Shown one piece after another: positions 16,943 through 26,337 of a DNA stretch of 64,000 nucleotides. The DNA is from Halolamina pelagica (GTDB taxonomy: Archaea > Halobacteriota > Halobacteria > Halobacteriales > Haloferacaceae): positions 186,001-250,000 of the forward strand of contig NZ_FOXI01000002.1 in the NCBI RefSeq assembly GCF_900115675.1, given 5' to 3'. Both the position numbers and the translations under genes were made by a program. Within the stretch, counting starts at the first letter, position 1, and every line of letters begins with the position of its first letter. The notes beneath the pieces are model-generated. The model was given only the letters and a program-made list of their open reading frames with translations, had not been told where the DNA came from and did not search any database.

Positions 16943-18412
16943 ATGACGGCCGACATCACGATTCACGACGCGTTCGTTCTCACAGTCGACCATCGGAATC
17001 GACTCTATGAACGAGGAACAGTGCTCATCGAGGACGGCGAGATCACTGAGGTGCGGTCGTCTCGGGACGATGATGCAGACATCACGGCCACCCACGTCAT
17101 CGACGGTGATGGCACGCTCGTGATGCCGGGGCTGGTCAACGCCCACACCCATCTCGAACTGACGCCGCTGTTCGGCGCGTTCAGCGACCTCGACCTCGTG
17201 GAAATGATGGGCGGGATGACCGCAATTTTCGGACACATCGCCGAGGGGGAGTTCAATTACCTCACTGAGGCGGGGTACGAACTGGCGGCACTGAACTTCC
17301 TCACCGGCGGCGTCACCACGGTCAACTCGATGGACGTCCGCCCGAGAGCGGGCGCGGAGACGTTCGGCGAGGCGGGGCTCCGTGGGTTCTTCGGAACGGC
17401 GCTGTCTGATCTCTTCTGGGATGTGCCCGCCGACGAACAGTTCGCCCGCGCCCGTGCGTTCATTGAGGAGTATCACGACACGTACAACGGGCGGATTCGG
17501 GCGACGATAACCCCCCACGACGACTGGTCGTGTACACGCGAGCTGTGGGAACGGACTGCCGATCTCGCCGCCGAGTACCCCGACTTGCTCGTCCATACTC
17601 ATCTGCTCGAACTCGAGGAGAGCAACACGATGGCGCGGTCGAACGGCGCGGCGGACTCGCTCGATCTGCTCGACGACGTCGGCCTCCTTGACGATAGACT
17701 GGTGGCTGCGCACTTCCGGCTCGCCGATGATGAGGATATCCGGCGCACGGCCGAGGCGGATGCATCGGTCGCGCATTGCCCGTCGATCTTCTGTCACTGG
17801 AACCCGGATGGAGACGTGCAGTGGACGCCGGTTCCGGAACTCCGAGCGGCCGACGTCGACGTCGGTCTTGGCATCGACGACCACTACTGGCACGACTCCT
17901 ACAGTCTGTTCGGGGAGGCGCGACAGGCTCGGCTCGCAGCGAACCTCAAGCGTTCTACGGGCCAGTACGGCTCGATGGAACTGGTACGGATGCTCACCAT
18001 CGAGGGCGCGAAGGCGCTCGGCATCGGTGACGAGATCGGCAGCATCGAACCCGGCAAGCGCGCCGACGTCATCCTCCTCGATGTCGAGAAGCCGAAGTTC
18101 ACGCCACTGACCAACATTCCGGCGCAGGTCGCAAACAACGCGGCGCCCGCTGACGTGGAGACGGTCATCGTCGACGGCAACGTGCTGATGCGGGATAACG
18201 AAGTGAGGACGATGGACGCTACCGCGGTGCGCGCCCGCACCGAGACCGCGGTCGACCGTTTCGAGGACGAGACTGGTTGGGAACTCGGGATCGGTGAGAG
18301 CGAGCCGCCGAAGATGACGGACCTCGCTCGTGACCTCCCGAAGCGAGGCCCCAGCCAGTTGCTCGGACGCCTCGCGTTTCAGTCGGTCAAAGACGGATTC
18401 CCCGACCTCTGA
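16943..18412 (+). CDS. Amidohydrolase / chlorohydrolase-family metal-dependent hydrolase (copy 1)
   Basis: A 489-aa protein of the TIM-barrel amidohydrolase superfamily, close to the SAH/5-methylthioadenosine deaminase and chlorohydrolase group. Metal ligands appear in order: H68 and H70 in NAHTHLE, His in VHTHLLELEES, His in VAAHFRLADDE, and the catalytic Asp in GLGIDDHYW. The C-terminal small beta domain carries GSIEPGKRADVILLD and VETVIVDGNVLM. The last 70 residues (KMTDLARDLPKRGPSQLLGR) are an extension also seen, in different wording, in the related gene at 30903-32357. Substrate unknown: deaminases, hydantoinase-like and dehalogenating enzymes share this fold. It stands alone, with an AT-rich promoter just upstream. 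Confidence 0.85.
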   Translation: MTADITIHDAFVLTVDHRNRLYERGTVLIEDGEITEVRSSRDDDADITATHVIDGDGTLVMPGLVNAHTHLELTPLFGAFSDLDLVEMMGGMTAIFGHIAEGEFNYLTEAGYELAALNFLTGGVTTVNSMDVRPRAGAETFGEAGLRGFFGTALSDLFWDVPADEQFARARAFIEEYHDTYNGRIRATITPHDDWSCTRELWERTADLAAEYPDLLVHTHLLELEESNTMARSNGAADSLDLLDDVGLLDDRLVAAHFRLADDEDIRRTAEADASVAHCPSIFCHWNPDGDVQWTPVPELRAADVDVGLGIDDHYWHDSYSLFGEARQARLAANLKRSTGQYGSMELVRMLTIEGAKALGIGDEIGSIEPGKRADVILLDVEKPKFTPLTNIPAQVANNAAPADVETVIVDGNVLMRDNEVRTMDATAVRARTETAVDRFEDETGWELGIGESEPPKMTDLARDLPKRGPSQLLGRLAFQSVKDGFPDL

Positions 18413-18576
18413 AGTTGACCTCCTCGGAGCGCGTTTCGCGATCTATACGGCCGGGATGGGGGGGACACTCGTCCATCCGTACGTTCAGTGGGACGGTCTC
18501 TCGTGGTGCCGATGGACGACCTCCGTTCCTGTCACCAATGCGGTGCTGAATATAGCGGACATATTTATCACCGTGA

Positions 18577-18584
18577 GTTTTTAA
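18577..18584 (+). promoter_or_regulatory. TATA-like box for the DICT-domain gene
   Basis: An AT-rich GTTTTTAA lies about 24 bases before the ATG at 18605, the spacing expected for a leaderless archaeal transcript. It supports that start over upstream in-frame Mets. Confidence 0.35.
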
Positions 18585-18604
18585 CACGTCATAGAGTTCC
18601 AGCG

Positions 18605-19360
18605 ATGAGTCTTCTCGAATTCGTCGATGAAACCGAGGGGAGGGAACTGTCGCTTGCCGTGGTTAACAGGCAAGCACCGCGTCCGCTTCAGCAAATGTTG
18701 GAACGGATGTTCGTCGGCCAGGAGGTCGATGTTCGAGATATCGAAATCGAGGAGGAGGTACAGGACATGGTGTACCTCCTCGACGGGGAGGATATCGTTG
18801 CAAAATCCCCGTTGGCTGCGGTACAAGAATCGATCCTGTTGGTCAATTCTGACCTCTACGTAACGGGCGCACGGGAACTCGACGCGGTCGACTTGCCTGC
18901 CGTTATCGAAGGGTTGGAAAACGTCCCGTTCCGGCTGCGAGGCTATCCCGAATCGAACAAAGAGAAACTCCTCCTCATTACGGTATCACGGTATATCGAA
19001 CGGTTAGCGCTGGAGAACGATGGCGGAACTCACCGGGCCTCGTTTCAGCGCCTCTCACGCATCAACGACGAACAGGGAACCAGAGCCGTGTATGAGCGGT
19101 TAGCCCAAACCGACACGGACACCCACGTCTACGGAATGCCCGACTGGACACCCCCACCGGAATTCGAAGTGACGATGCACGGCGGCTGGGACGGCGACTT
19201 TCGAGATTCGTGGTTCGTCGTCCACGTTCCGGAGGATGACTCGCTCCCCCACGCGGCGCTCGTCGCTATCGAAGTCGAGTCACGCACCTGGAAGGGGCTC
19301 TGGACGTACGATATAGACACGGTTCGAGAGATCAATCGACATATCGAACGAGAACTGTAG
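18605..19360 (+). CDS. DICT-domain sensory protein
   Basis: About 251 aa from the ATG at 18605 (MSLLEFVDETEGREL). It matches the DICT sensory domain family (about 120 N-terminal residues, here with SLAVVNRQAPRPLQQMLERM), found in haloarchaeal and bacterial signalling proteins linked to light or redox input. The C-terminal half keeps the family's conserved end (FRDSWFVVHVPEDDSL, ALVAIEVESRTWKGLWTYD). No kinase or HTH domain is attached. An upstream in-frame stretch includes a CHQCG pair like the zinc ribbon of the Nudix gene at 25609, but a TATA-like box lies between it and 18605, so I exclude it. It is followed by a sensor kinase gene running the other way, which may be functionally linked. 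Confidence 0.78.
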   Translation: MSLLEFVDETEGRELSLAVVNRQAPRPLQQMLERMFVGQEVDVRDIEIEEEVQDMVYLLDGEDIVAKSPLAAVQESILLVNSDLYVTGARELDAVDLPAVIEGLENVPFRLRGYPESNKEKLLLITVSRYIERLALENDGGTHRASFQRLSRINDEQGTRAVYERLAQTDTDTHVYGMPDWTPPPEFEVTMHGGWDGDFRDSWFVVHVPEDDSLPHAALVAIEVESRTWKGLWTYDIDTVREINRHIEREL

Positions 19361-19539
19361 GCTGTTGGCCCAACAGTGATGGATACCTACACCTGTTCAC
19401 CGGCTGTTTCACTCCAGATTCGAGGGTGAGAACTGCCCCGATGTGGTGAGCACCGTCGGTGAGGACGAGGGACTCACCGCCGATCTCGGGCGCTAATTGG
19501 CCGACATGCATCGTCGACAACGTGGGAGATATCGCTCAT

Positions 19540-22500
19540 CTATTCACCAGCGAACTCAACGCCCGTGATCTCGAAGCGTGCACCCCCGTCGGAGCCTTCA
19601 GTCACGTTGATCTCCCAGTCATGGGCTTCGACGATCTGCTCGACAATACTCAACCCGAAGCCAGTCCCCTCTTCGTTTGTCGAGTATCCCATATCGAAGA
19701 CCTCCTCGCGCTCACTCTCGGGGATCCCCGCGCCGTCGTCTTCAATGTAGAAACCGTCGTCCAATTCACCGACGATCACCGTCACGTCGTCGTCGCCGTG
19801 TTCGACCGCGTTGCGGATGAGGTTCTCAAACACTTGCTTCAGGCGGCTCTCGTCAGCGTAGACCGCTCGATTAACCTGTGTTGCAAGCGTCGCCTCCGTC
19901 GTCTCGACGTTCGTCCAACACCGTTCGGCTATCGTCGTGAGATCGACGGGTTCGAGGTCAGTGACGGTCTCGCCTTCACGTGATAGTGTCAGGAGATCGT
20001 CGATCAAGGCATCCATCCGATCCAGCGCGCGGGCTACGGGTTCTAAGTGCTCGCTGTCGTACTCCTCCCGGGCTAGTTCCAGCCGGCCCTCAGCCACGTT
20101 CAACGGGTTCCGGAGATCGTGGGAAACGATACTGGCGAACTGGTCAAGCCGGTCCTTCTGTGCCTCTAAGCGTCGCGTGCGGTCCCGGAGGGTTGCCTCT
20201 CGGTCGTTCCGATCGAGAACCGCAGTCACGATCGTCGCGAAGATCTCGATGAGGGCGACGTCGCCCTCGTCAAACGCGTGGGGGTTCGGCGAGGACGTAA
20301 TGAACAGTCCGTGGTCGCCAAGCGGCTGGATGATCCCGCTCCGACTGGGTGTTTTCACCCCGGGGATCCCGTCGGCATCGTGCGTGTCCTCGATCACGAC
20401 TGTCTCGCCCGCTTCGAAGATCTCCCAGTTGACGGCGTCAGCCGATCGTTCCGGGTCCGTCCGCTCGTAGGCCGGCGCTTCCCCGAGGTGTTCGCGGACC
20501 TCGTCGGTTACGGCGGTTGGTTCGAGCACGGTTCGCTCGTCGTCGGCGAGATGAACCCCACTGAGCGATAGCCCGAGGACGTCGTGTGCGGTAGTAACGG
20601 CGATGTCCGCTATCTCCTTCCGGGTGGACGCGCGAATCAGCTCTTCCGTCCGGTGTTGGAGCTCACGAAGCGTCTGTTCACGCCGTTTCCGTTCCGTGAC
20701 ATCCCGTGAGAACCCGATCACGTGATCAGTCCCGGTCGCGGTCTCGAACGGCGTTAATCGGAGTTCGATCACACCGAGGTCGCCCGGAACGTCGGGCGTC
20801 AACTCGATACTCACTTCGTCCGTCTCACCGCGAACGATCGCCTCTATCCCCTCCTCGATCGTCGCCACTTCCTCCCCGGTGAGCGTGCCGATCTCAGTGT
20901 ACATCGAGACGTGTTCGCCCACCCAATCCGCCTGTGGGACCCCGGAGATGTCGGCAATACGTTGGTTCACGAACTCGATGGTCCCGTCGGCGGTGAAGAT
21001 GGAGATCCCGTCCTCGGTGTTCTCGACGATCGCCTCGTAGCGTTCGAGATCGCGTTCGCGCGTTTTTCGTTCGGAGATGTTCCGACTGATCACGACGAAC
21101 CGGGTCTCCCCGTCCAGGGAGAGCCGTCTGAGGTTAACTTCGACGGGGAACGTCGAGCCATCACGACGCTGATAGACGCCCTCGAACTTCCGTTGATTCC
21201 CGGTCTCCATCTCCCTCCAGAGCGAGCGTGCCTCGTCGGGATCGATTGCCTGGTCGAGATTCCACACCTTCGTCCCGGTGAGTTCTTCCCTGTCGTACCC
21301 CGTCTCCTCGCACAAGCGCGAATTTGGGTCGATGATGTTTCCCTTCGCGTCGTGAACGTTGATCATATCGGGGGAATGTTCGAAGAGGGCCTGGAGTCGG
21401 GCCGTGGTGTGTTCGAGGCGATTCTCGCGTTTTTCGCGCTCGGTGATGTCACGGCCGGAGATCAGCAGGGAGACTACCTCGCCAGTGTCGTTTCTCACAG
21501 GCCGGAAGACGCCGCTGATGACGAGATGATCACCGACTGCTTCGGAGAGGTCAATCTCGAACTCGACGTACTCGCCAGCAGCCGCCTGATCGACCCACTC
21601 GCGGACCTCTCGTTGGAGCCTTTCGTCGCCGGTAAACCACGGGGTCTCCCAGAACAGCCGGTCCGTCACAGCTTCCAACTCGGCGTCAATATATCCCACT
21701 GCGGTCTCGTTGATGTCGATAATCCCCCCGTCAGTATCGATCAAGCCGACGAGGATATTCGGGTCGTTAAACATCGCTTCGAACCGGCGTTCAGCGCGTC
21801 GGAGCTCTCGTTCGCGCTCTTTCCGTTCCGTGATGTCACGGACAACACCGACGGCTCCTTCAACCGACCCATCGACAGTGAGCGGGGTCATCCGGAACTC
21901 TACCTGGGCGTATCCGTGATCGGGAAACCGGGCGTCGATTTCCCCTGATAGTTGGTCTCGCTGGCCGTCGAGAAGCGCTTGATAGGGGTCCCCGTCTTCG
22001 ATTTGCTCTCGAATGGCGGCGATGAGACCGCTTTCTTCGCCCTCGAGTGCTTCACGAGACGTGTCGTACCAGTCGGCCAGATACTCGTTGACGGTCCTGA
22101 ATCGGCCATCCTCGTCGTAGATACAGGCGGCCTCTTGCATCGAGTTGACCATGTGTTTGTACCGGCGGAGCTCGTTGTTCCGCTCAGCCAGCCTCTGCTG
22201 TGATCGGTACGATTCGACGACGTTGGTGATGCGGTTGGCTAGGACCGTGTATTGGTCAGTTCCACTCTCCTTCTCGAGGTAATCAGTAACGCCAGCGGAG
22301 ATCGCCTCGGAGGCGACCTCCTCTGACCCCTTGCCGGTGTAGAGGATAAACGGGAGATCCGGATACTCGGCCCGAACGACTTCTAAAAATTCGATGCCGT
22401 TCTGGCCAGGCATATCGTAGTCAGAAACGATACAATCCACGTCGTACTCAGCCAGCATCTCCCGCCCGACCTCGGCGTTCGTCGCGGTTCGAACTGTGAT

Positions 22501-22599
22501 CCGACCGTCCTCCCGTTCCAGAAAGGTTGCGGCCATGTCGGTCAGGTTCGGATCGTCATCGACATGGAGAACGCAGATCGAGTCACTCATCCCGCTCAT
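19540..22599 (-). CDS. Large sensor kinase: REC-PASx4-GAF-HisKA-HATPase
   Basis: A 1019-aa soluble multi-sensor kinase. Receiver 8-125 with D60 in SDYDMPGQNG; four PAS units about 150-275, 285-405, 410-530 and 535-655, separated by ITERKERERE-like linkers; GAF about 665-810; HisKA with H827 in IVSHDLRNPLN; HATPase with NLIRNAVEHG, DDGAGIP and GTGFGLSIV. Start may be 22599 (MSGMSDSI) or the Met three codons later. No cognate output regulator is adjacent. It shares its kinase core closely with the second core of the dual kinase at 27303-30179, pointing to duplication within the island. It is divergent from the LOV kinase across a 270-base gap. Confidence 0.92.
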   Translation of the reverse strand: MSGMSDSICVLHVDDDPNLTDMAATFLEREDGRITVRTATNAEVGREMLAEYDVDCIVSDYDMPGQNGIEFLEVVRAEYPDLPFILYTGKGSEEVASEAISAGVTDYLEKESGTDQYTVLANRITNVVESYRSQQRLAERNNELRRYKHMVNSMQEAACIYDEDGRFRTVNEYLADWYDTSREALEGEESGLIAAIREQIEDGDPYQALLDGQRDQLSGEIDARFPDHGYAQVEFRMTPLTVDGSVEGAVGVVRDITERKERERELRRAERRFEAMFNDPNILVGLIDTDGGIIDINETAVGYIDAELEAVTDRLFWETPWFTGDERLQREVREWVDQAAAGEYVEFEIDLSEAVGDHLVISGVFRPVRNDTGEVVSLLISGRDITEREKRENRLEHTTARLQALFEHSPDMINVHDAKGNIIDPNSRLCEETGYDREELTGTKVWNLDQAIDPDEARSLWREMETGNQRKFEGVYQRRDGSTFPVEVNLRRLSLDGETRFVVISRNISERKTRERDLERYEAIVENTEDGISIFTADGTIEFVNQRIADISGVPQADWVGEHVSMYTEIGTLTGEEVATIEEGIEAIVRGETDEVSIELTPDVPGDLGVIELRLTPFETATGTDHVIGFSRDVTERKRREQTLRELQHRTEELIRASTRKEIADIAVTTAHDVLGLSLSGVHLADDERTVLEPTAVTDEVREHLGEAPAYERTDPERSADAVNWEIFEAGETVVIEDTHDADGIPGVKTPSRSGIIQPLGDHGLFITSSPNPHAFDEGDVALIEIFATIVTAVLDRNDREATLRDRTRRLEAQKDRLDQFASIVSHDLRNPLNVAEGRLELAREEYDSEHLEPVARALDRMDALIDDLLTLSREGETVTDLEPVDLTTIAERCWTNVETTEATLATQVNRAVYADESRLKQVFENLIRNAVEHGDDDVTVIVGELDDGFYIEDDGAGIPESEREEVFDMGYSTNEEGTGFGLSIVEQIVEAHDWEINVTEGSDGGARFEITGVEFAGE

Positions 22600-22760
22600 A
22601 CACAGTCGAATACGAGAACGGCGGGGGTAAGTAGCTATGTGTCAATTAAGCCCCCCTGAACGACTGTATCATACTGCGTGCTGATTCAGCGGCGTCGCGT
22701 ACCCGTAAACAAGATCTGCCAAGACGTTCAGTGATACGTTGGAACGCCTACTGAGCGGGT

Positions 22761-22774
22761 TGTTCAGTCGAACA
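22761..22774. repeat. TGTTC-N4-GAACA palindrome between two divergent kinase genes
   Basis: A perfect inverted repeat with 5-base arms lies in the gap between the two divergent sensor-kinase genes, 95 bases before the plus-strand start at 22869. It could be a shared operator. The arms are short, so chance is a real alternative. Confidence 0.25.
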
Positions 22775-22868
22775 CCGCTGAATCCCCCCTCGTGAGGACG
22801 TTTCCGTGGCACGCCCGGAGTGAACAGCCACTTTGATTGAGAGAGGGGGCTACCTACTACCTAGAACC

Positions 22869-25382
22869 GTGGAGCAAATCAGCGTTCTGGCGGTCACGGC
22901 TGACAGGGAATTCACCGCCGCCTGTGAGCGCGTGCTTCCGGAGCACGGCGATATCCGGGTCGTCTCCGCAACGTCGGTCGGGGAGGCGATCGACGTGTTG
23001 GACAGAGAGACGCAGGTCGATTGCGTTATCAGCGATCACGACCTCCCGGACACGGACGGCGTCGCGTTCCTTGAAGCCGTGCGTGCACAAGCTCCGACAC
23101 TTCCGTTCATCCTCTTCACGAGCGAGGGGGGCGAAGGGGTCGCCAGTCGCGCCATCTCCGCCGGGGTCACCGACTATCTCATCAAGGAACGCCACGAGAA
23201 CCAGTGGGGTCGCCTTGCGACGCTCATCACCGACGCAGTCAGATACTACCGCGACCAGCGTGACATCGTCGACACGGAAACACGAGCGAAAACACTCCTC
23301 AACGCCGCACACGACATCGTTGGGATCGTTCGCGACGGTGAGATAGCGTATCTCAACGATACTGGTGTTACCGAAATTTACGACGGCGACCGGAGCCGGA
23401 TAGCGAACGACTCCGTAGCGGACGTTCTCCTCTCGGACGACGGCACTCCGATCAGAGATCTCCTTGACGCGGTACAGTCAGGCTCTCGGACGCTCGACCA
23501 CCGTAACGGGAACCTCATCGCTGCGAACGGGATACGTACCCCGGTTGAGATTACCGCGGCCAAGGTGACGTGGACCGAAATCCCGGCGGTCATTCTCGTT
23601 CTCCGGGATGTTAGCGACCGTCGAGAACGAAAGCGGAAACTGCGCCTCACGAATCGGGCCATCGACGAAGCGCCCGTCGGCATCACGATAGCTGACGCCA
23701 CCGAACCGGACAATCCGCTCATCTACGCGAACGACAAGTTCTCTGAATTGACTGGCTATCGGCAGGAAGAGACACTCGAACGGAACTGTCGATTCCTCCA
23801 AGGTGAGAACACCGACCCTCGCCCAGTCGCCGAGATGCGTGAGGCCATCGACGCCGAAGAACCCGTAACCGTCGAACTGCGGAACTACCGCAAGGACGGC
23901 ACGGAGTTCTGGAACCGCGTGACGATCGCTCCGGTTACCGACCATATGGGTGAGGTCACGCACTACGTCGGGTTCCAAGAGGACGTGACCGAACGCGTCG
24001 AGTACCAGCAGATGCTCCGTCGGTTCCAGCGAGCGGTCGAATCGGCCGGCCACGCGATCTACATGACTGATCAGGACGGGACCATCACGTACGTAAATCC
24101 GGCCTTCGAACGGGTGACCGGCTACGACAGCGACGAGGTCGTCGGCCAGACGCCGCACGTTCTCCACTCCGGCGAGATGTCCGACGAGTACTACGACCGG
24201 TTGTGGGCGACCATCTCCAGCGGAAACGTTTGGGAGGAAGAGATCCAGGACCGGCGGAAATCAGGTGACGTGTACTATGCCCACCAGACGATCGCCCCAT
24301 TGACTGACGACGACGGAGAAATCGAAGCGTACGTCGCCATCCAGCAGGACATCACTGACCGCAAGGAGCGGGAGTTCCGGCTCCGACAGTACGAATCCGC
24401 GGTTGAAGGTGCCAAGGAGTTAATCGCCGCGATAGACGAAGAAAAGCACTACCTCTTTGCCAACGAGGCATACCGCGACTTCCACGGCCTCGATACCGAG
24501 TCGCTGACCGAGCTGATGCTCGACGACGGCATCGGTTCGGATACCTACGAAACGGTCGAACCATACCTGGAGCGAGCGTTCGACGGCGAGACAGTCCAGT
24601 ACCGGATGACGCGATCACGGCCGGAACGAGCGGACCGCACGTTCGACATCCGATATTACCCGCTCGAAGACGACACTGGCCACGTCGAGGGGATCGTCGC
24701 GACGATGCGTGATCTGACCGAACAGATCGAGCGGGAACAACACATTGCGTCCCTCGATCGGATGCTACGGCATACCCTTCACAACGAACTGAACGTGATC
24801 CTGGGTCACGCGGAGATGCTTCAAGCTCAGGGGTCGGATGAGGTGGTCGAGGTAGGCACGACGATCGAAAGAGTGGCCGGTCGCATCCTCGAACAGACGG
24901 ATAAGCAGCACGAGATCGTTGAACTCCTCTCAAACCAGTCGGATCCAACACACCTCAACCTCGCCGACGTTGTGGATACCGCTGTCGAACGTGTGACGAC
25001 GGAGCATCCGGACGCAGAGATCACGGTCGAAGTGCCGGCGGACGTACAGCTGCTGTCGATTCCGGAGCTACAACGGGCCATCGAAGAACTCGTCGAGAAC
25101 GCGATCGCGCATACCGGCGACGGGCCAGCGAAAGTGGGGGTGACGGCAACGAAACACGGGACGGTGGTTGAACTCCACGTTACAGATAACGGGCCGGGGA
25201 TCCCACCGGAAGAACGAAGCGTGATTTCGGGAGATGCAGACATCGACTCGTTGACACACAGTAGCGGGATGGGGCTGTGGCTCGTCAAACGGATCGTGTC
25301 CCGAACGGATGGCGATATCCGATTCGACGACGCTGAACCCACCGGGAGTGTCGTTACGCTTCAACTACCATTCAATACGTAG
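22869..25382 (+). CDS. Blue-light-type sensor kinase: REC-PAS-LOV-PAS-PAS-HisKA-HATPase
   Basis: About 837 aa from GTG 22869 (MEQISVLAVTADREF); a TTG at 22833 is in frame. Receiver 4-120 with D56 in ISDHDLPDTDG; PAS 130-250; a LOV-type PAS about 255-378; two more PAS to about 620; HisKA with H635 in MLRHTLHNELN; HATPase with ELVENAIAHT, DNGPGIP and SSGMGLWLV. The LOV domain keeps the full flavin site: C307 in NCRFLQGENTDP forms the photoadduct in this family, and the Asn/Asn/Gln contacts are in LRNYRKDGTEFWN and YVGFQED. This strongly resembles bacterial YtvA-type LOV domains. The kinase should therefore respond to blue light through FMN or another flavin. No output regulator is adjacent. Confidence 0.9.
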   Translation: MEQISVLAVTADREFTAACERVLPEHGDIRVVSATSVGEAIDVLDRETQVDCVISDHDLPDTDGVAFLEAVRAQAPTLPFILFTSEGGEGVASRAISAGVTDYLIKERHENQWGRLATLITDAVRYYRDQRDIVDTETRAKTLLNAAHDIVGIVRDGEIAYLNDTGVTEIYDGDRSRIANDSVADVLLSDDGTPIRDLLDAVQSGSRTLDHRNGNLIAANGIRTPVEITAAKVTWTEIPAVILVLRDVSDRRERKRKLRLTNRAIDEAPVGITIADATEPDNPLIYANDKFSELTGYRQEETLERNCRFLQGENTDPRPVAEMREAIDAEEPVTVELRNYRKDGTEFWNRVTIAPVTDHMGEVTHYVGFQEDVTERVEYQQMLRRFQRAVESAGHAIYMTDQDGTITYVNPAFERVTGYDSDEVVGQTPHVLHSGEMSDEYYDRLWATISSGNVWEEEIQDRRKSGDVYYAHQTIAPLTDDDGEIEAYVAIQQDITDRKEREFRLRQYESAVEGAKELIAAIDEEKHYLFANEAYRDFHGLDTESLTELMLDDGIGSDTYETVEPYLERAFDGETVQYRMTRSRPERADRTFDIRYYPLEDDTGHVEGIVATMRDLTEQIEREQHIASLDRMLRHTLHNELNVILGHAEMLQAQGSDEVVEVGTTIERVAGRILEQTDKQHEIVELLSNQSDPTHLNLADVVDTAVERVTTEHPDAEITVEVPADVQLLSIPELQRAIEELVENAIAHTGDGPAKVGVTATKHGTVVELHVTDNGPGIPPEERSVISGDADIDSLTHSSGMGLWLVKRIVSRTDGDIRFDDAEPTGSVVTLQLPFNT

Positions 25383-25608
25383 AACCGAGATCGAGTCACA
25401 GTCAGCTGAGTCCTCTGGAGGGGTATGGACCAACTACTCCCCAAAAATCCTCTGAGCGTTTAGCGGCACCACATCGAAGGCAGACTCGTAGTTCTTCGCT
25501 AGAGCAAAACGTCTCAATCCCCATGTACCGCTGGTTCGACGCCCAATTTTACGGATGGTAGATGATCGAGCCGGTGGGAATATCACGACGAAATCACGAG
25601 AGTGGCGC

Positions 25609-26115
25609 ATGGTTACCGTTGAACCCCGTTATTGTCACCAATGTGGGAGCGAACTGGTTACCCGAGAAGTTCACGGTCGAACGAGGAAAGTTTGCCCGGA
25701 GTGCGGCTTTCGGCACTTCTTGAACGCCGTGCCTGCGGTCGATGTCGTCGTTCTGGATGGCGATTCAGTGCTACTAATGAACCCCGTCTCGAAGGCTGAC
25801 TGGGAGTTTCCCGGGGGGAACCCGGAAGCTGACGAAGAGCCGATAGACGCCGCAGTATGTGAACTGGCGGAGGAAACCGGAATTGAGGCTGACGCATCCG
25901 ACGTCGAGCTACTCACCGTCACGCACTCCGAACACCTTGATCGCCACTACAACCTGATCACGTATCTCCTCGAATACGAAAGGGCGGGTGGAACATTAAC
26001 GGCTGGTGTGGAAGCCGAGGAGCTCGAATTCTGGACGATCGACCGAATCCTTTCCTCACCCACCGAGACGAGACAAGTCGACCGTGACGTGTTGCGGTCC
26101 ACGATCAACGAGTAA
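25609..26115 (+). CDS. Nudix hydrolase with N-terminal zinc ribbon
   Basis: About 168 aa from ATG 25609 (MVTVEPRYCHQCG). An N-terminal four-Cys zinc ribbon (CHQCG ... CPECG) is followed by a Nudix fold. The Nudix box is GNPEADEEPIDAAVCELAEE: the usual Arg-Glu at its centre is Cys-Glu here, while the metal-binding Glu-Glu pair is kept. Zinc-ribbon Nudix proteins include NADH pyrophosphatase-like and ADP-ribose hydrolases; the substrate is not clear. A further upstream in-frame start (25555) would add 18 unrelated residues. It stands alone in the island. Confidence 0.85.
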   Translation: MVTVEPRYCHQCGSELVTREVHGRTRKVCPECGFRHFLNAVPAVDVVVLDGDSVLLMNPVSKADWEFPGGNPEADEEPIDAAVCELAEETGIEADASDVELLTVTHSEHLDRHYNLITYLLEYERAGGTLTAGVEAEELEFWTIDRILSSPTETRQVDRDVLRSTINE

Positions 26116-26337
26116 CCACCCTCCTTGCCGGCTGTTTCACACCCACTTAGTCGGTGAGAACTCGACGTGATGAGTGGTTCCGTAAGTACAGAAGGAGCAA
26201 GTACCAAATGGCAGGTGAGACACACACCGTCCAGTACAGTTAGTAAACGGCGTGGTTGGACAGATCGTCCGGCGGAAGTGGGACCTCTGTCGGATACAGT
26301 TATGACGGAGAGGTGAAAACCAGACGGACGGACACCG

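Noticed and set aside
18488-18604. N-terminal extension of the DICT protein containing CHQCGAEYSG
   Set aside because: A TATA-like box lies inside it, just ahead of the ATG 18605 where family similarity starts; the resemblance to the Nudix zinc ribbon is limited to a few codons.
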